This document shows, piece after piece, positions 31,001 to 39,689 of a stretch of 39,900 nt of DNA (positions are counted from its first letter, which is position 1; each line of letters begins with the position of its first letter). The stretch comes from WGAB01 sp964406105 (GTDB lineage: Bacteria > Hydrothermota > Hydrothermia > WGAB01): positions 1 to 39,900 of the forward strand of contig CAYOQK010000048.1 of assembly GCA_964406105.1 (NCBI GenBank), given 5' to 3'. The notes under the pieces are model-generated. The model worked only from the letters and a program-made list of their open reading frames with translations, was not told the origin of the DNA and did no database searches. Both the position numbers and the translations under genes were made by a program.

Positions 31001-31233
31001 AGGCCTACTCCCATGCATACCATCTTCTGATCCAGGACCCCTACGACGAGGACGCCCATCGCCTCATCATGCTGAGTTTCTGGCTCCAGGGGAACCGCGG
31101 GGGCGCCCTCCGCCAGTACGACCGCCTGCAGCATCTGCTTCAACGGGAGTTTGGCATGCAGCCCTCACAAGAACTCCAACAACTGGCGCATCGCATCCGC
31201 ACCGGTGCACCCCCAGACCTTCTGGCGGGGTGA
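28081..31233 (+). CDS. Large AAA-ATPase/TPR regulator with C-terminal winged helix and BTAD (SARP-like)
   Basis: The 1050-residue cytoplasmic protein has an AAA_16-like N-terminal ATPase, beginning FIGREEEIQHI, with Walker A GPSGVGKT (33-40) and Walker B LLLLLDDFG (about 139-147). A long helical TPR-like middle (about 360-780) follows. Next is an OmpR/PhoB-type winged helix (about 800-890, RRAWTLLALLLIHGSPQRGV then LLARIWPEA) and a bacterial transcriptional activation domain (about 895-1045, PYDEDAHRLIMLSFWLQGNR). These last two make a SARP module, but at the C terminus, so the layout is like MalT with a SARP DNA-binding end. It is probably an ATP-gated activator sensing a ligand or partner through the repeats. 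Target genes are not evident. Confidence 0.88.
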   Translation: MDPFIGREEEIQHIARLLNRSQQAGLQMVLLTGPSGVGKTRLLQELQRHFGDHAFALSFQGDLHADHFFEQLGERYPEFLVHLPRYCPMEDLQAVTSHYPFLRPYLPIEPSETSPSRPVSTASILFPCLQALTKTRPLLLLLDDFGPPAEAPALQHLLLHLEHSPLVVVVVTSQEEAWLSWSPHQIHLRPFTQEETLRFLTSRGHSPSPKALQQWQEVTQGLPLFLHLAVQAWPRPPQQGITAWIQQRFQRFPRRAQHLYALFHFLREPLVRSHLARILPRGTLQGALPVLLRSGFLHEHQGHLHPPHAGIRAALAPLNLDQNPAFLSWLRRTVEPRLLRWPPLWHLPWYRVPLSWTRSPRMAKASWGRFLLQQAQNAQRDHYPQRALQLLQILNQETLPHQLQEEAWYQEAQMWMHTDPQAQRLPTLLQHLQERAPKRAMKLLAIRFSHLAIQRHFQEARAVLERIREIAQTPWQRAYAHRLHLGLQAMVQKDPEPAFRALRQLIQTTPFADQRIAAFTDLVVLETCAHQTAQALQDCLWFFQAYPDLPPTPVLLPVLVVVYSLSGRLKEARRFLDELEKTSQFSYFGELFNVHYAHLTLLAHEGDHAQFQRLFPRMLEQAQRTETPAYINSLAVLGLQYFRELDHLEEHQRLLRLLSASPLSSCWRLEEEQFHREVEEAWNLWRQGQREQALRRVQALASRSTIAASPLLALLERLQGLIYWEQGDKATALRVWQQMVQRLKTGNHRIHLLWAYRFLSRITGQDRFQRAWRSLALETGAVGWYGDPQSMFQLALERGQRIHIRTLGTQEIHLPGTATPLGPTAFRYRRAWTLLALLLIHGSPQRGVSRKDLLARIWPEARTSNPLDIVLSHLRKHTVPDLWITEAGRLRLNLDLAEVDALEFLHRARRGLTASSEEDTGSLLEQAVHLYQGPFMPQVDHPEVETFRQYLARLHRDARIKLASLALHRAAPREAYSHAYHLLIQDPYDEDAHRLIMLSFWLQGNRGGALRQYDRLQHLLQREFGMQPSQELQQLAHRIRTGAPPDLLAG

Positions 31234-31269
31234 TCGCGTAGGACCTGTGGGCTTTCTGTGAGGAAAAAA

Positions 31270-31303
31270 CCCGTGGGGCGGCCCGTACGGGCCGCCCCAC
31301 GGG
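31270..31303 (-). terminator. Perfect GC-rich palindrome, terminator of the secreted-protein cluster
   Basis: A 34-bp perfect palindrome with core GGGGCGGCCC/GGGCCGCCCC lies between two convergent genes. On the minus strand it is followed by GTTTTTTCC, a good U-tract for the SBBP gene ending at 31347. For the plus-strand regulator it provides a hairpin without a U-tract. Confidence 0.85.
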
Positions 31304-31346
31304 GGAAGGGCCACCATCCCCACCCCTGGACCTGGAATGTGGGTTG

Positions 31347-33614
31347 TTACGGCATCCAGGCTTTTACGGTGTAAACCTCCGAGCCTATCCGAACTCTGAG
31401 GAAGGAAACCCCCTGGGCCAACTCCGGCAGGGTCAATTGATGGGGACCCGCCGGCAACACGCCCACCGAGCGATGCCACCGTTCACGTCCCGCGACATCC
31501 AGCACCTGGATGCCCACATAAGCGGCACGGTCCAAGGAGAACCTCAGGAACGGCGGGCTCCATACCACTGGGGGCACCCCGGGATGTGGGACATCGGCCT
31601 CTGCCACCTCCACAGGGGGAGGCCCGGTGTTGTTAAAGAGGGCAATGAACCCGTCCTTGCTCCCGTTAAAGGTGCTGTCAAACGGAGTTCCTGCCATGGG
31701 CAACCCCGAGGATTCGGTGTATCCCACTACATACACCACACCCACATCGGCCGACGCAGCAAAGGCCTCGTCTGTTTGGCTTCCTCCGTAATAGGTGAAC
31801 CCGTAAATGGAATCCAGATCCAGGGAGATCAAGTAAACGAAGGCATCCATGTTGCCGTTGTAAGTGGAATCGTAGGGGGTCACGTTGGTATGGGGGCCGG
31901 GCATGTCCGTGGCATCGGTGACTCCTGCAACCACCAGGGCTGGCGGTGAAGCGAAGCTGAGGCCCACGTAATTCGCCGCTTCGCTGTCGCCACTGCCTCC
32001 CAAGTAGGTGGAGGCCACTAAGGAGTCCAGGTACTGTCCAAAAATGGCAATGAAGGCGTCGCCGTAGCCGTTCAGGGTGCTGTCAAAGCCTCCCACAATG
32101 GGCAGCATGGTGGAGTTGGTAAACCCCGTCACAATGATGTTGTGGACGGAATCGTCAATGGTGATTCCCCGGGCCTCGGTGGGAGCACCAAAGGTATCCG
32201 CACTAAAGAAGGTCGCGCCGATCACCGTGCTCAGACCAAAATCCGTCCCGATGATGTAGGCATCCTGAGCCACCACCGTGTTGTCAAAGGTGGGGCTCCC
32301 TAAGGGGATATCTATCGATGAAGAGTACCCCGCCGCATAGACCCTGCCCTCTCCTACAAACAGGGCCTTGAGTTCGTCAGCGTTGTCTCCGCTCACGTAG
32401 GTGCTGGCATACAAACCGCTGAGATCCGGGAAGAAGTTGGCCAGGAACCCACCGGGTCCGTTCCCCAAGTCCGAGTCCAGGGGCGACCCAACCAAGGGCA
32501 GGTTAGAGGAGTAGGTGGTGCCACACACGAACACGCTATCGCCTGGGCCCACGTCCACATCGTGGGCCACTTCACTGCCGGTGCCTCCGAAAAGGGTGGA
32601 AGCGTCCAGGTCTTGGAGATCCGGCGAGAACAAGGCCACAAAGGCGTCGTTGGGGCCCTGGAGAGTGGTCTGATAGCCGTTGACCGTGGGGAAGTCGGGG
32701 GAGAAGGTTTGGCCCACCACCACGATCTGGCCCACCGAATTCTGGGTGATCCCTGTGGCCCAATCCGTCTGAGACCCGCCCAGGAAGGTGGCCGCGTACA
32801 GGGTGTCCAGGAACCGGCTGAGCTTGGCCACGAACACGTCTTCGTATCCGCCGTTGTAGGTGTCGTCGTAGACACCCGGGGTGGTGTACAGGTCAGGGGA
32901 ATTCGTACGGCCCACTACGTACACGGTGTCAAACACGGTATAGATGTCCGAAACTTCGTCCGTGCTATCGCCCCCGAAGAAGGTGCTGGCCTGCAGCATC
33001 GTGAGGTCGGGGTCAATCACCAGGGGTTGATGGGGGTCGTAGTCTCCCACCTCCAGGGTGAACAGGTCCTGATCCACCTGGCTAAAGGCCACCGGAATCT
33101 CTCGGACCCCCTGATAGGCCTTGAGCCGACCGAGCTCAAAAGTGGGGGTGCGAAGGGCTGTACCCTGACGCACGAGCTCTCCCTGGGGCACCTGTAACCG
33201 GATCTGGCCCGGGTCGGCCCCGGGTTCCACGGTCCATTGGATTTCCAGATGCCCATCCTGCAGGGCGGTGAATTGCAGGTGCACACCAGGGTACAGGTCC
33301 CGGAGCTCCATTTGTGCATAGGAGGGCACGCGGGACACCCGCACGTCTCCGTGGAAATACGCGAACTGAGCCCTCTGGGGATACCGGAACTGGATCTCTT
33401 GTGGCTCCTGGGCAGCATGCCACTGGATGCGCTGGGAGCCCACTTGGACTCCCTGTTTCAGGATCACCACGGTTTGGGGATACGCCACCGCCACCACATC
33501 CCCCTGGAACTGGCCCTGTTGAGGCACCAACAGGGTGGGCAGCGCTCCCAAGGTGCCCTGGCCGAGGGCCAAAAGCCCGGCCAGGAGCAGCATATTCCTA
33601 AGGTTTCTCTTCAT
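31347..33614 (-). CDS. Secreted SBBP beta-propeller protein with T9SS sorting domain
   Basis: The 755-residue protein starts at ATG 33614, 7 nt after AGGAGG (a GTG 3 nt earlier is possible). A signal peptide (MKRNLRNMLLLAGLLALGQG) precedes an N-terminal DUF7948-like domain (about 25-215), seen in other SBBP proteins. About seven repeats of some 50 residues follow (about 215-650), with the pattern A-S-T-F/Y-x-G-G and D-A-F-V-A-x-F. These are SBBP repeats, predicted to form a beta-propeller. The C terminus has a sorting domain with VLDVAGRERW, though the usual G-V-Y is G-V-S here. Probably a surface display or adhesion protein; no enzyme motif is seen. Confidence 0.88.
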   Translation of the reverse strand: MKRNLRNMLLLAGLLALGQGTLGALPTLLVPQQGQFQGDVVAVAYPQTVVILKQGVQVGSQRIQWHAAQEPQEIQFRYPQRAQFAYFHGDVRVSRVPSYAQMELRDLYPGVHLQFTALQDGHLEIQWTVEPGADPGQIRLQVPQGELVRQGTALRTPTFELGRLKAYQGVREIPVAFSQVDQDLFTLEVGDYDPHQPLVIDPDLTMLQASTFFGGDSTDEVSDIYTVFDTVYVVGRTNSPDLYTTPGVYDDTYNGGYEDVFVAKLSRFLDTLYAATFLGGSQTDWATGITQNSVGQIVVVGQTFSPDFPTVNGYQTTLQGPNDAFVALFSPDLQDLDASTLFGGTGSEVAHDVDVGPGDSVFVCGTTYSSNLPLVGSPLDSDLGNGPGGFLANFFPDLSGLYASTYVSGDNADELKALFVGEGRVYAAGYSSSIDIPLGSPTFDNTVVAQDAYIIGTDFGLSTVIGATFFSADTFGAPTEARGITIDDSVHNIIVTGFTNSTMLPIVGGFDSTLNGYGDAFIAIFGQYLDSLVASTYLGGSGDSEAANYVGLSFASPPALVVAGVTDATDMPGPHTNVTPYDSTYNGNMDAFVYLISLDLDSIYGFTYYGGSQTDEAFAASADVGVVYVVGYTESSGLPMAGTPFDSTFNGSKDGFIALFNNTGPPPVEVAEADVPHPGVPPVVWSPPFLRFSLDRAAYVGIQVLDVAGRERWHRSVGVLPAGPHQLTLPELAQGVSFLRVRIGSEVYTVKAWMP

Positions 33615-33669
33615 CACGGTTCCTCCTTTTGCTGGAAAGAAACACCACCCCCTCCTGACACCTCATGGT

Positions 33670-34725
33670 TCAGTGCTTCACGGCCCTGAACCGCCACGGG
33701 CCCCACACCACCCAATACACACCGGGGGGCAAGGCACGCAGGTCCAATAGGGCAGGGGACTGGGGTGAAAGGGCTCCCTGGAACACTCGCCGTCCTGCCA
33801 CATCCACGACTTCAAAGGTGTGGGGTAGGGAATCCGCCACTCCTGCGAGGTAAAACAGGCCATGGGAAGGGTTGGGAAAGAGCCTCACCTGGCTGGGTTC
33901 CTCGCCGGTGCCCTCCTCGGTGAGGGTGGGGGTACCCATGGCGGCCATCCCTTGGACGAACACCTGGGATGCGGTGCCCACCCATTGCCAGGTGCCGGAG
34001 AGGAACCGGGCGAGGGCCCCGGTTTCGGTGATCACGAAGAGGTAGCCCTGTCGGTCTGCCAGGAGATCCACGGCCCCCACCTGCGATACGGTGCTCCACA
34101 GGAGCCAGGAGGCTCCCCGATCCACCGATCGCCACAGGTCTCCGGTGTGGGTCAGGGCCACCAGGGTGTCTGTCTCGGCCGCGAGGGCCACCACATCGGA
34201 AGCCCCCACGCTTCCCACCCGTTGCCAACTGCTCCCGTGGTCTGCAGAGCGGTACACATCCCCGTGCCGGCCTATGACCACCAGGTCCGCGGAGCCCGAG
34301 GACCGGCGTTCCCGTGCCAGGTCCACGAAATCGGAACCCCCCAGATTGGCCACCAGTTGGAGGCTTTGGGGCTGGCTTCCTCGGTACAGATCCCCCGAGG
34401 CCGAGAGCAGGAAAGTGTAACCGTTGGCAGAGTCGTAGAGAAAGGCCACCGCATCGCTTGTGGGATAGGCGGCCACCCTTGTCCAGGTGGCGCCTTGGTC
34501 CTGGGAGCGGAGCACGATGCCTGAGCGGGACAACAGGTATCGGGTTCCCCCAGGGCCCACGGTGTAGGCTACGCCGTCGGAAAGGCCCATATTCGCGACC
34601 CATTGCCACTGGACACCATCCGACGTACGGAACAGGTCTCCGCGGTTGGTGAACACCTCCACCTCGGCCCTTAGGGGAAGGGCACCCAGGGCAACCCCCA
34701 GGAGGATTTTCAGCCACCGTGCCAT
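33670..34725 (-). CDS. Secreted BNR/Ycf48-like beta-propeller protein with T9SS sorting domain
   Basis: ATG 34725 has AGGAGG 7 nt upstream and gives a clean signal peptide (MARWLKILLGVALGALPLRA); a longer in-frame start at 34800 would overlap the upstream gene and lacks these. The 351-residue product has about six repeats of some 40 residues with the pattern S-x-D-x-G-x-x-W and G-D-L-x-R-S (about 25-260), as in BNR and photosynthesis-stability-factor-like propellers. The end has VVDVAGRRVF and PPGVYWVVW, a T9SS-type sorting domain. It lies 25 bp after an FG-GAP gene and 55 bp before the SBBP gene, so it is likely cotranscribed. Function unknown; surface protein by inference. Confidence 0.85.
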   Translation of the reverse strand: MARWLKILLGVALGALPLRAEVEVFTNRGDLFRTSDGVQWQWVANMGLSDGVAYTVGPGGTRYLLSRSGIVLRSQDQGATWTRVAAYPTSDAVAFLYDSANGYTFLLSASGDLYRGSQPQSLQLVANLGGSDFVDLARERRSSGSADLVVIGRHGDVYRSADHGSSWQRVGSVGASDVVALAAETDTLVALTHTGDLWRSVDRGASWLLWSTVSQVGAVDLLADRQGYLFVITETGALARFLSGTWQWVGTASQVFVQGMAAMGTPTLTEEGTGEEPSQVRLFPNPSHGLFYLAGVADSLPHTFEVVDVAGRRVFQGALSPQSPALLDLRALPPGVYWVVWGPWRFRAVKH

Positions 34726-34750
34726 CGTGGTGCCTCCTTCTCCTCGGTTC

Positions 34751-36943
34751 TCATCGCACCACCTGGAACCGGGCCACTTGCCGATCACGATCTTCCACAT
34801 CCAAGACGAGGAAGTAGATTCCGGAACTCCATTCCGGAGACGGGGAGAACTCTACGGTATGCACCCCAGGCGACAGCCGGTCTTCCAGCAGTCGTTGCAC
34901 CCGGCGGCCCGTGACATCTATCACATCCAACTGGACGTGTTGCTGCCCGTCCGGGGTCAAGAACTGGGGCACGTAGAAGATCACTCGGGCTTGGCGGCGC
35001 ACCAGCGTGGGCACCACGGCAATGGGTTTCTGCAGCAGGGTCACTTCGCCCAGTCGGTACTCCATGCCCAAACCGTTGACAGCCGCCAGGGCATACCCCC
35101 TCGCCCCCGATCCTGTTTCATCTACGTATCCATCCGTTGGGATCGGCTCTGGGGTAAGGCGGGTTTCCGTTCCATCCGCATTCAGCCGGTACACGTGGTA
35201 CCCGGCCAGGTCCTCAGGCCCGGGATCCGTTTGCCAGTTCAAGGTCACTCGTCCGTCGTCACCCACCTCTGCACGAAAGCTCAGCAGCGTAATGGTGGCC
35301 TTGATGGTGAAAAAGGTGTCGGACTCTACATAAGCATTGGGGTCTGAGGGAGACTCTCCTGTCGCCACAATCCGCACCAGGGCGTAGCGGGTGGGCGTAT
35401 GGGGAACGACAAAGCGATACACCGCCGTGTCGGGCGGCGTATGCCCTGCTACTTCGTAGGCGATTGCTTCCCAAGAGGCTCCGCCATCCAGGGAAAGGTA
35501 CAGGTCTGCCAGGTCCTTGCCCTTCCAGCGGATCTCTTGGAACGTCCCTACCGTCCAGGTTTCTCCACCCACGGGGGAAAGCAATTGGTAGAGGTACACG
35601 TCATAGAGTTGAGCCCACGGTTCATCTGTGTTGCCTACGAGCACCTCAGCGAGATTATCCCCATCCGCATCCACCAGGGCCATGCTCCCTCCAAATTCCC
35701 CGTGGCTCCACAGTGTTTTTGTGAAGGTGAAATCTGGACTTGTGCCCAGGAAATAGGGCCCCCCAAGGTAACCGTACACGTCCGCGTGAAAGGGGTTGTC
35801 CAGGTCATCGTTGAAGGCGCTGATCACGAAGTCGTCAAATCCATCACCATTGATATCCCTCCCGCCTGCCACCGTGCCATGGGGGTCATGCACCCGAATC
35901 GCCATGTCGTACTCGCCCTTTCCCACATAGTAGGTCCCCACTATGGGACCCAGGTAGATCAGAATCCGGTGGGTGTTCCCGGTCTGATGGTAAACGGCCA
36001 AATCACTATAGCCATCCCCGTTCACATCGCCAATGCCGGTCACGATCTCTCCTATGTTGTGGGTGGAGATGCTATCCCCCTCAATGACTGCAACAGGCCA
36101 CAGGTCCATTATGGTCCCCTCTGTGAAAGGGCCCCCCCGCATCACTTTCGCCTCTCCCCTGTAAAGATCGGGGCTGATTAACCTCCTAATCGTGGGGTCG
36201 CCGACGGCCACATCATCGTAGCCATCTCCGTCTATATCCCCTATCCCGGCAACATGCCTTCCCAGGTGTGAGTCACTGTAATAAGGACCCCCCGCAATGA
36301 ACGCATCGTGTTGGTTGTTCATGGAGGGGCCTCCGTAGTAGATGAAGGCAGCCCCCCGGCGTCTGTAGTCTATGGTGATGTCGTAGTCCGGCGCTCCCAC
36401 GATCACGTCATCATAGCCGTCTCCGTTGAAGTCTCCTGCACTGGCGACACTCCATCCCAGGTGGGCTCCCTCTTTATCTCCAATGAGGAGGAGGTCGTAG
36501 AGGCTGTCCATGGGGGACCCGCCGAAGTAGATGAAGGCGAACCCTTCTTCGTTCCCCAGGAACACCGTGCCTGTAGGGGCCCCCACGATGATGTCGTCGT
36601 ATCCGTCCCCATTGAGGTCTCCTGCACCCGCGACGGAGTATGCGAAGTGAATCCCTTGATAGGGCCCTTCAATCACCACGTCTGGCACATTGTCCATGGC
36701 CGGACCTCCGAAGTAGACGTATACCAGCCCTGTTGAGGAGTCAGGATCCAGTGTGGCGGGATCCAAAGGAAATGCGAGCAGCATATCCTCATAGCCGTCG
36801 CCGTTCACATCCCCGGCGTTGGCCACCTGCATGGCAAAGAATTGGGTGGTATCACGCAATAAAAGCACTGGCTCAGTGGTGAAGGCTCCCAAAGCACCGG
36901 ACAGCGCCAGGAGCCACCCCATGATACGCAAGACCCTTTCCAT
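34751..36943 (-). CDS. Secreted FG-GAP (integrin-like propeller) protein with T9SS sorting domain, copy 1
   Basis: The 730-residue protein starts at ATG 36943 after AAGGAGG. A signal peptide (about 1-20) is followed by about seven FG-GAP repeats (about 35-430), each with a calcium-loop pattern such as GDVNGDGYEDMLL or GDLNGDGYDDIIVGAP. These should build a seven-bladed propeller that binds calcium through the D-x-N/D-G-D-G loops. An Ig-like segment (about 440-550), a fibronectin III-like domain (PGPEDLAGYHVYRL) and a sorting domain (VIDVTGRRVQRLL, SSGIYFLVLD) complete it. The last 270 residues closely match the neighbouring copy 2. Confidence 0.92.
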   Translation of the reverse strand: MERVLRIMGWLLALSGALGAFTTEPVLLLRDTTQFFAMQVANAGDVNGDGYEDMLLAFPLDPATLDPDSSTGLVYVYFGGPAMDNVPDVVIEGPYQGIHFAYSVAGAGDLNGDGYDDIIVGAPTGTVFLGNEEGFAFIYFGGSPMDSLYDLLLIGDKEGAHLGWSVASAGDFNGDGYDDVIVGAPDYDITIDYRRRGAAFIYYGGPSMNNQHDAFIAGGPYYSDSHLGRHVAGIGDIDGDGYDDVAVGDPTIRRLISPDLYRGEAKVMRGGPFTEGTIMDLWPVAVIEGDSISTHNIGEIVTGIGDVNGDGYSDLAVYHQTGNTHRILIYLGPIVGTYYVGKGEYDMAIRVHDPHGTVAGGRDINGDGFDDFVISAFNDDLDNPFHADVYGYLGGPYFLGTSPDFTFTKTLWSHGEFGGSMALVDADGDNLAEVLVGNTDEPWAQLYDVYLYQLLSPVGGETWTVGTFQEIRWKGKDLADLYLSLDGGASWEAIAYEVAGHTPPDTAVYRFVVPHTPTRYALVRIVATGESPSDPNAYVESDTFFTIKATITLLSFRAEVGDDGRVTLNWQTDPGPEDLAGYHVYRLNADGTETRLTPEPIPTDGYVDETGSGARGYALAAVNGLGMEYRLGEVTLLQKPIAVVPTLVRRQARVIFYVPQFLTPDGQQHVQLDVIDVTGRRVQRLLEDRLSPGVHTVEFSPSPEWSSGIYFLVLDVEDRDRQVARFQVVR

Positions 36944-37122
36944 GATCTCCTCCTTGTTTCTGTCTTTTCACACGGTTCTCTGAATCCCCATCCCAACTCC
37001 CCTGGATGGGATCCAAGGCCATGGCTCGCCCAGGAGGGATCCCAAGGCGGGGGTTCCCTCTCCTGCCCCAGGAAACCCCGTTTTGGCCATGCCTCCTCTC
37101 CTGTTCACCACAGGTTCCTCCC

Positions 37123-39153
37123 TTACTGGAGCACCACCACCCTTTGACTCCTGCGGTACCACTCTCCCACCTTCACCATGACGAAGTACACACCGCTGCC
37201 GAGACGCCGGAGGTCCAGGGTTTGTTGGTGTACTCCCGGCTCTCTGGATCCGAGGTCCACCTGTTGAACCACCCGTCCAGTGCCATCCACCAGGGAGATC
37301 TCCACGGGTTCCAAACCGCCCCACCCACCATCGGGCACCACGAAGTTCACGCGTACCACCCCTCGCTTCACCACTGCCGGGGTTACCGACACAAGCCCCT
37401 GCATCCGGAGTAAAGAGACCTCCCCCAACCGGTACTCATGGCCCCATCCGTTCACCGCACCCAGGGCATAGCCCTCCACTCCAGGCCGGTACTCCTCCGC
37501 CCAGTGCATCGTGCGAAGAGGGGCCTCGGTGACCCGTTCCTCGGTGCCGTCAGACAGCAACCGGTACACGTGGTACCCGGCCAGGTCTTCGGGTCCGGGA
37601 TCGGTTTGCCAGCTCAGGGCCACCTGTCCGCCGTCGCCCACCTCTGCGGAAAACCTCAGCAACGTGACGGTGGCGTTGATGGTGAAGAAGGAGTCCGAAA
37701 GCACGGTTTGATCACCTGCCCTCAGGCGAATCCGGGCGTATCGGCTGGGCAGGTGGGGCACCCGGAGAGTGAACTCATTGGTATCCGGAGGTACTGCACC
37801 CCCAACCGCTTCCGCCAGCAGGGTCCAGGTGGCTCCTCCATCTACCGAGAGGGAGAGATCGGCCAGATCTTGGCCCATCCAGCGGACGGTTTTCTCGGCC
37901 CCCACGGCCCAGGTGGCTCCAGCCTGAGGGGCCACGAAGCGGTACAGGTAAAAGTTCAGAAGAGTGGCTGTGTTTCTGCCACCCACCAAGAGATCCTCAT
38001 AACCGTCGCCGTTGATGTCTCCAGCGGAGACGATCCTCTTGTAGAGCGGCAATGTGGCATGCCCCCAATCTGGATCCTCGGAACCGCTCAGGAGAACCAG
38101 GTCAGCCAAGGTGTCCACAGGATCACCCCCCAAGTACACCAACATCACTCCAGAACTCACACCGATCAGGTCATCGTAGCCATCGCCGTTGATGTCGGCT
38201 GTGACGATGTTGTCTCCAACACTTATCCAGATCCCCCCAGGAGCTCTCGCTGGAAAACTGTCTGCTGGCGTCACCCGTCCCCAAAACACGATGTCGCGCC
38301 CCCGAAACAGGTACACGTATCTCTTGGAGGAGATGTCGCCTAACATCACATCAGGGATCCCATCGCCGTCCACATCTCCTGCCGCAAAGGAAGCAATCAC
38401 CAGCCCGCTCCCCATTTCCAGGTGGAAGCTGGGTGTCGTGTCTTCAAGGAACTTCACCCCCTCGTAAATAAAGATGGAGTCGGAGGAGTAGATGCACAGG
38501 AACTCCGGGTAACCGTCCCGGTTCAGGTCACCGATGCTCCCAAATTCCGCAAGGTCTGTTTGTTGATAACTCACCAAGGGAATCGGCTGGTTCAGGTTGT
38601 TCCCTTGGCGGAGTTCTACCCGGTCGTTGGGGTGGTGAACCTCCAGAAGGAAATCTCCGTGTCCGTCGCCGGTGACATCGCCCACATAGGCCACCCCGGT
38701 GCCCATCCTGGCGAAGAGAGAATCTCCCACCAGTTTGCTGTAGGCGGTGTAACTCGGGCCATGGTAGAGGTACACCGCTCCGGAGTCGCTGTGATAGCCT
38801 GGGGCTCCGATAATCAGCTCGGGGAAACCGTCCCCATTCAGGTCTCCGCCGGCCACGCTGGTGCCAAACTCGTCGCCGAGGTTCTCACCGGTAAACCAAA
38901 GGTCTGGTGTGCCATCCATTCCGGGGCCACCGTAAAGCACCGCCACGGCACCCTGCTTTGCGTTGTACCCAGGGGATCCCACTGCGAAGTCTTCGTATCC
39001 ATCGCCGTTGACATCCCCCACCCGGGCAAGAGAGGCCCCATACCCGTCGTCGGGGTTCATCCCTTCACTCACGAACTGTCGCTCCCAAGAGATGGCCAGA
39101 AGAAGCCCAGGGAGCAAGGTTCCGACCACAAACCACCAAGTCCTCTGCCTCAT
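37123..39153 (-). CDS. Secreted FG-GAP (integrin-like propeller) protein with T9SS sorting domain, copy 2
   Basis: The 676-residue paralog of the downstream gene starts at ATG 39153, 8 nt after GGGAGG. It has a signal peptide (about 1-21), FG-GAP repeats (about 35-400; for example GDVNGDGYEDFAVGSP, GDLNGDGFPELIIGAP and GDINGDGYEDLLVG), an Ig-like segment, a fibronectin III-like domain again reading PGPEDLAGYHVYRL, and a sorting domain (LVDGTGRVVQQVDL, GSGVYFVMVK). Some blades have drifted calcium loops (GDLNRDGYPEF). It is the first gene of the four-gene secreted cluster. A calcium-dependent surface or matrix role is inference. Confidence 0.92.
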   Translation of the reverse strand: MRQRTWWFVVGTLLPGLLLAISWERQFVSEGMNPDDGYGASLARVGDVNGDGYEDFAVGSPGYNAKQGAVAVLYGGPGMDGTPDLWFTGENLGDEFGTSVAGGDLNGDGFPELIIGAPGYHSDSGAVYLYHGPSYTAYSKLVGDSLFARMGTGVAYVGDVTGDGHGDFLLEVHHPNDRVELRQGNNLNQPIPLVSYQQTDLAEFGSIGDLNRDGYPEFLCIYSSDSIFIYEGVKFLEDTTPSFHLEMGSGLVIASFAAGDVDGDGIPDVMLGDISSKRYVYLFRGRDIVFWGRVTPADSFPARAPGGIWISVGDNIVTADINGDGYDDLIGVSSGVMLVYLGGDPVDTLADLVLLSGSEDPDWGHATLPLYKRIVSAGDINGDGYEDLLVGGRNTATLLNFYLYRFVAPQAGATWAVGAEKTVRWMGQDLADLSLSVDGGATWTLLAEAVGGAVPPDTNEFTLRVPHLPSRYARIRLRAGDQTVLSDSFFTINATVTLLRFSAEVGDGGQVALSWQTDPGPEDLAGYHVYRLLSDGTEERVTEAPLRTMHWAEEYRPGVEGYALGAVNGWGHEYRLGEVSLLRMQGLVSVTPAVVKRGVVRVNFVVPDGGWGGLEPVEISLVDGTGRVVQQVDLGSREPGVHQQTLDLRRLGSGVYFVMVKVGEWYRRSQRVVVLQ

Positions 39154-39636
39154 TGTTCGTACCTCCCGGTCTTGGCATCGGCCCGTCCCACTGCCCTACC
39201 CCGGAGGGCTTCTTTGGCGATAGGGTATCCCCCCCACCTTTCACTCTTCCTTTCACGAGGAAGGCTCTCAGATCCGAAGGGCTCAGCGGGCGAGGGTTTG
39301 CTTCTTTGACAGGCTCTGTGGAGCCCAAGAGGGGAGAAATGCAAAACCCAGAAAACGGATGTCAGGAAAATGGTGGACGGAATCCTGGCTCTGTTTCGGA
39401 AAAGCCTCAGAAACGGATGGTATCAGGCCCCTTCATCGCCGGTTTCAAAAAGGAATGGCCGGTGGGTCACCGGTTTAGCACGAATTCTACCGCACGTTCT
39501 CAGGAACTGGCTTTTTCGGCAAGGGTGAGGACCTGGGGCTGAGGAAAGGAAGCCCTCGGATTTCCAGGTCCGACCACAGGGAAAAGACGGGAATGCCCCT
39601 GGCTTAAAGAGACAAAGTCTGATGGGATGAGAGAAA
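39154..39636. other. Intergenic region without a supported gene
   Basis: This stretch of nearly 500 bp separates rplS from the secreted cluster. It should hold the promoter of the cluster, but I see no convincing -35/-10 pair. It contains two short hairpins (GGCTC-TGTG-GAGCC near 39312 and CCGGTG-GGT-CACCGG near 39459) and a repeated AAACGGATG (near 39353 and 39412). A 68-codon plus-strand ORF near 39339 has a weak ribosome site and no recognisable fold. Confidence 0.5.
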
Positions 39637-39674
39637 CCTGCGGGGCGGGCCGCTGCAGCGGCCCGCCCCGCAGG
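39637..39674 (-). terminator. Perfect GC-rich palindrome, terminator of rplS
   Basis: A 38-bp perfect palindrome with core GGGGCGGGCC/GGCCCGCCCC begins 16 nt after the rplS stop on the minus strand and is followed by TTTCTCTC. It is the third hairpin of the same style in the window. Confidence 0.8.
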
Positions 39675-39689
39675 GAATGCAGAATGCGT

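Noticed and set aside
36968..37090. Minus-strand 40-codon ORF between the FG-GAP genes, preceded by AGGAGAGGAGG
   Set aside because: The ribosome-like sequence is attractive but the peptide is Gly/Pro-rich with no fold or signal, and G-rich runs are common here. Without conservation it is not supported.
39339..39542. Plus-strand 68-codon ORF beginning MQNPENGC
   Set aside because: The GGGGAG upstream is poorly spaced, the product looks like random coding and no homology is recognised.
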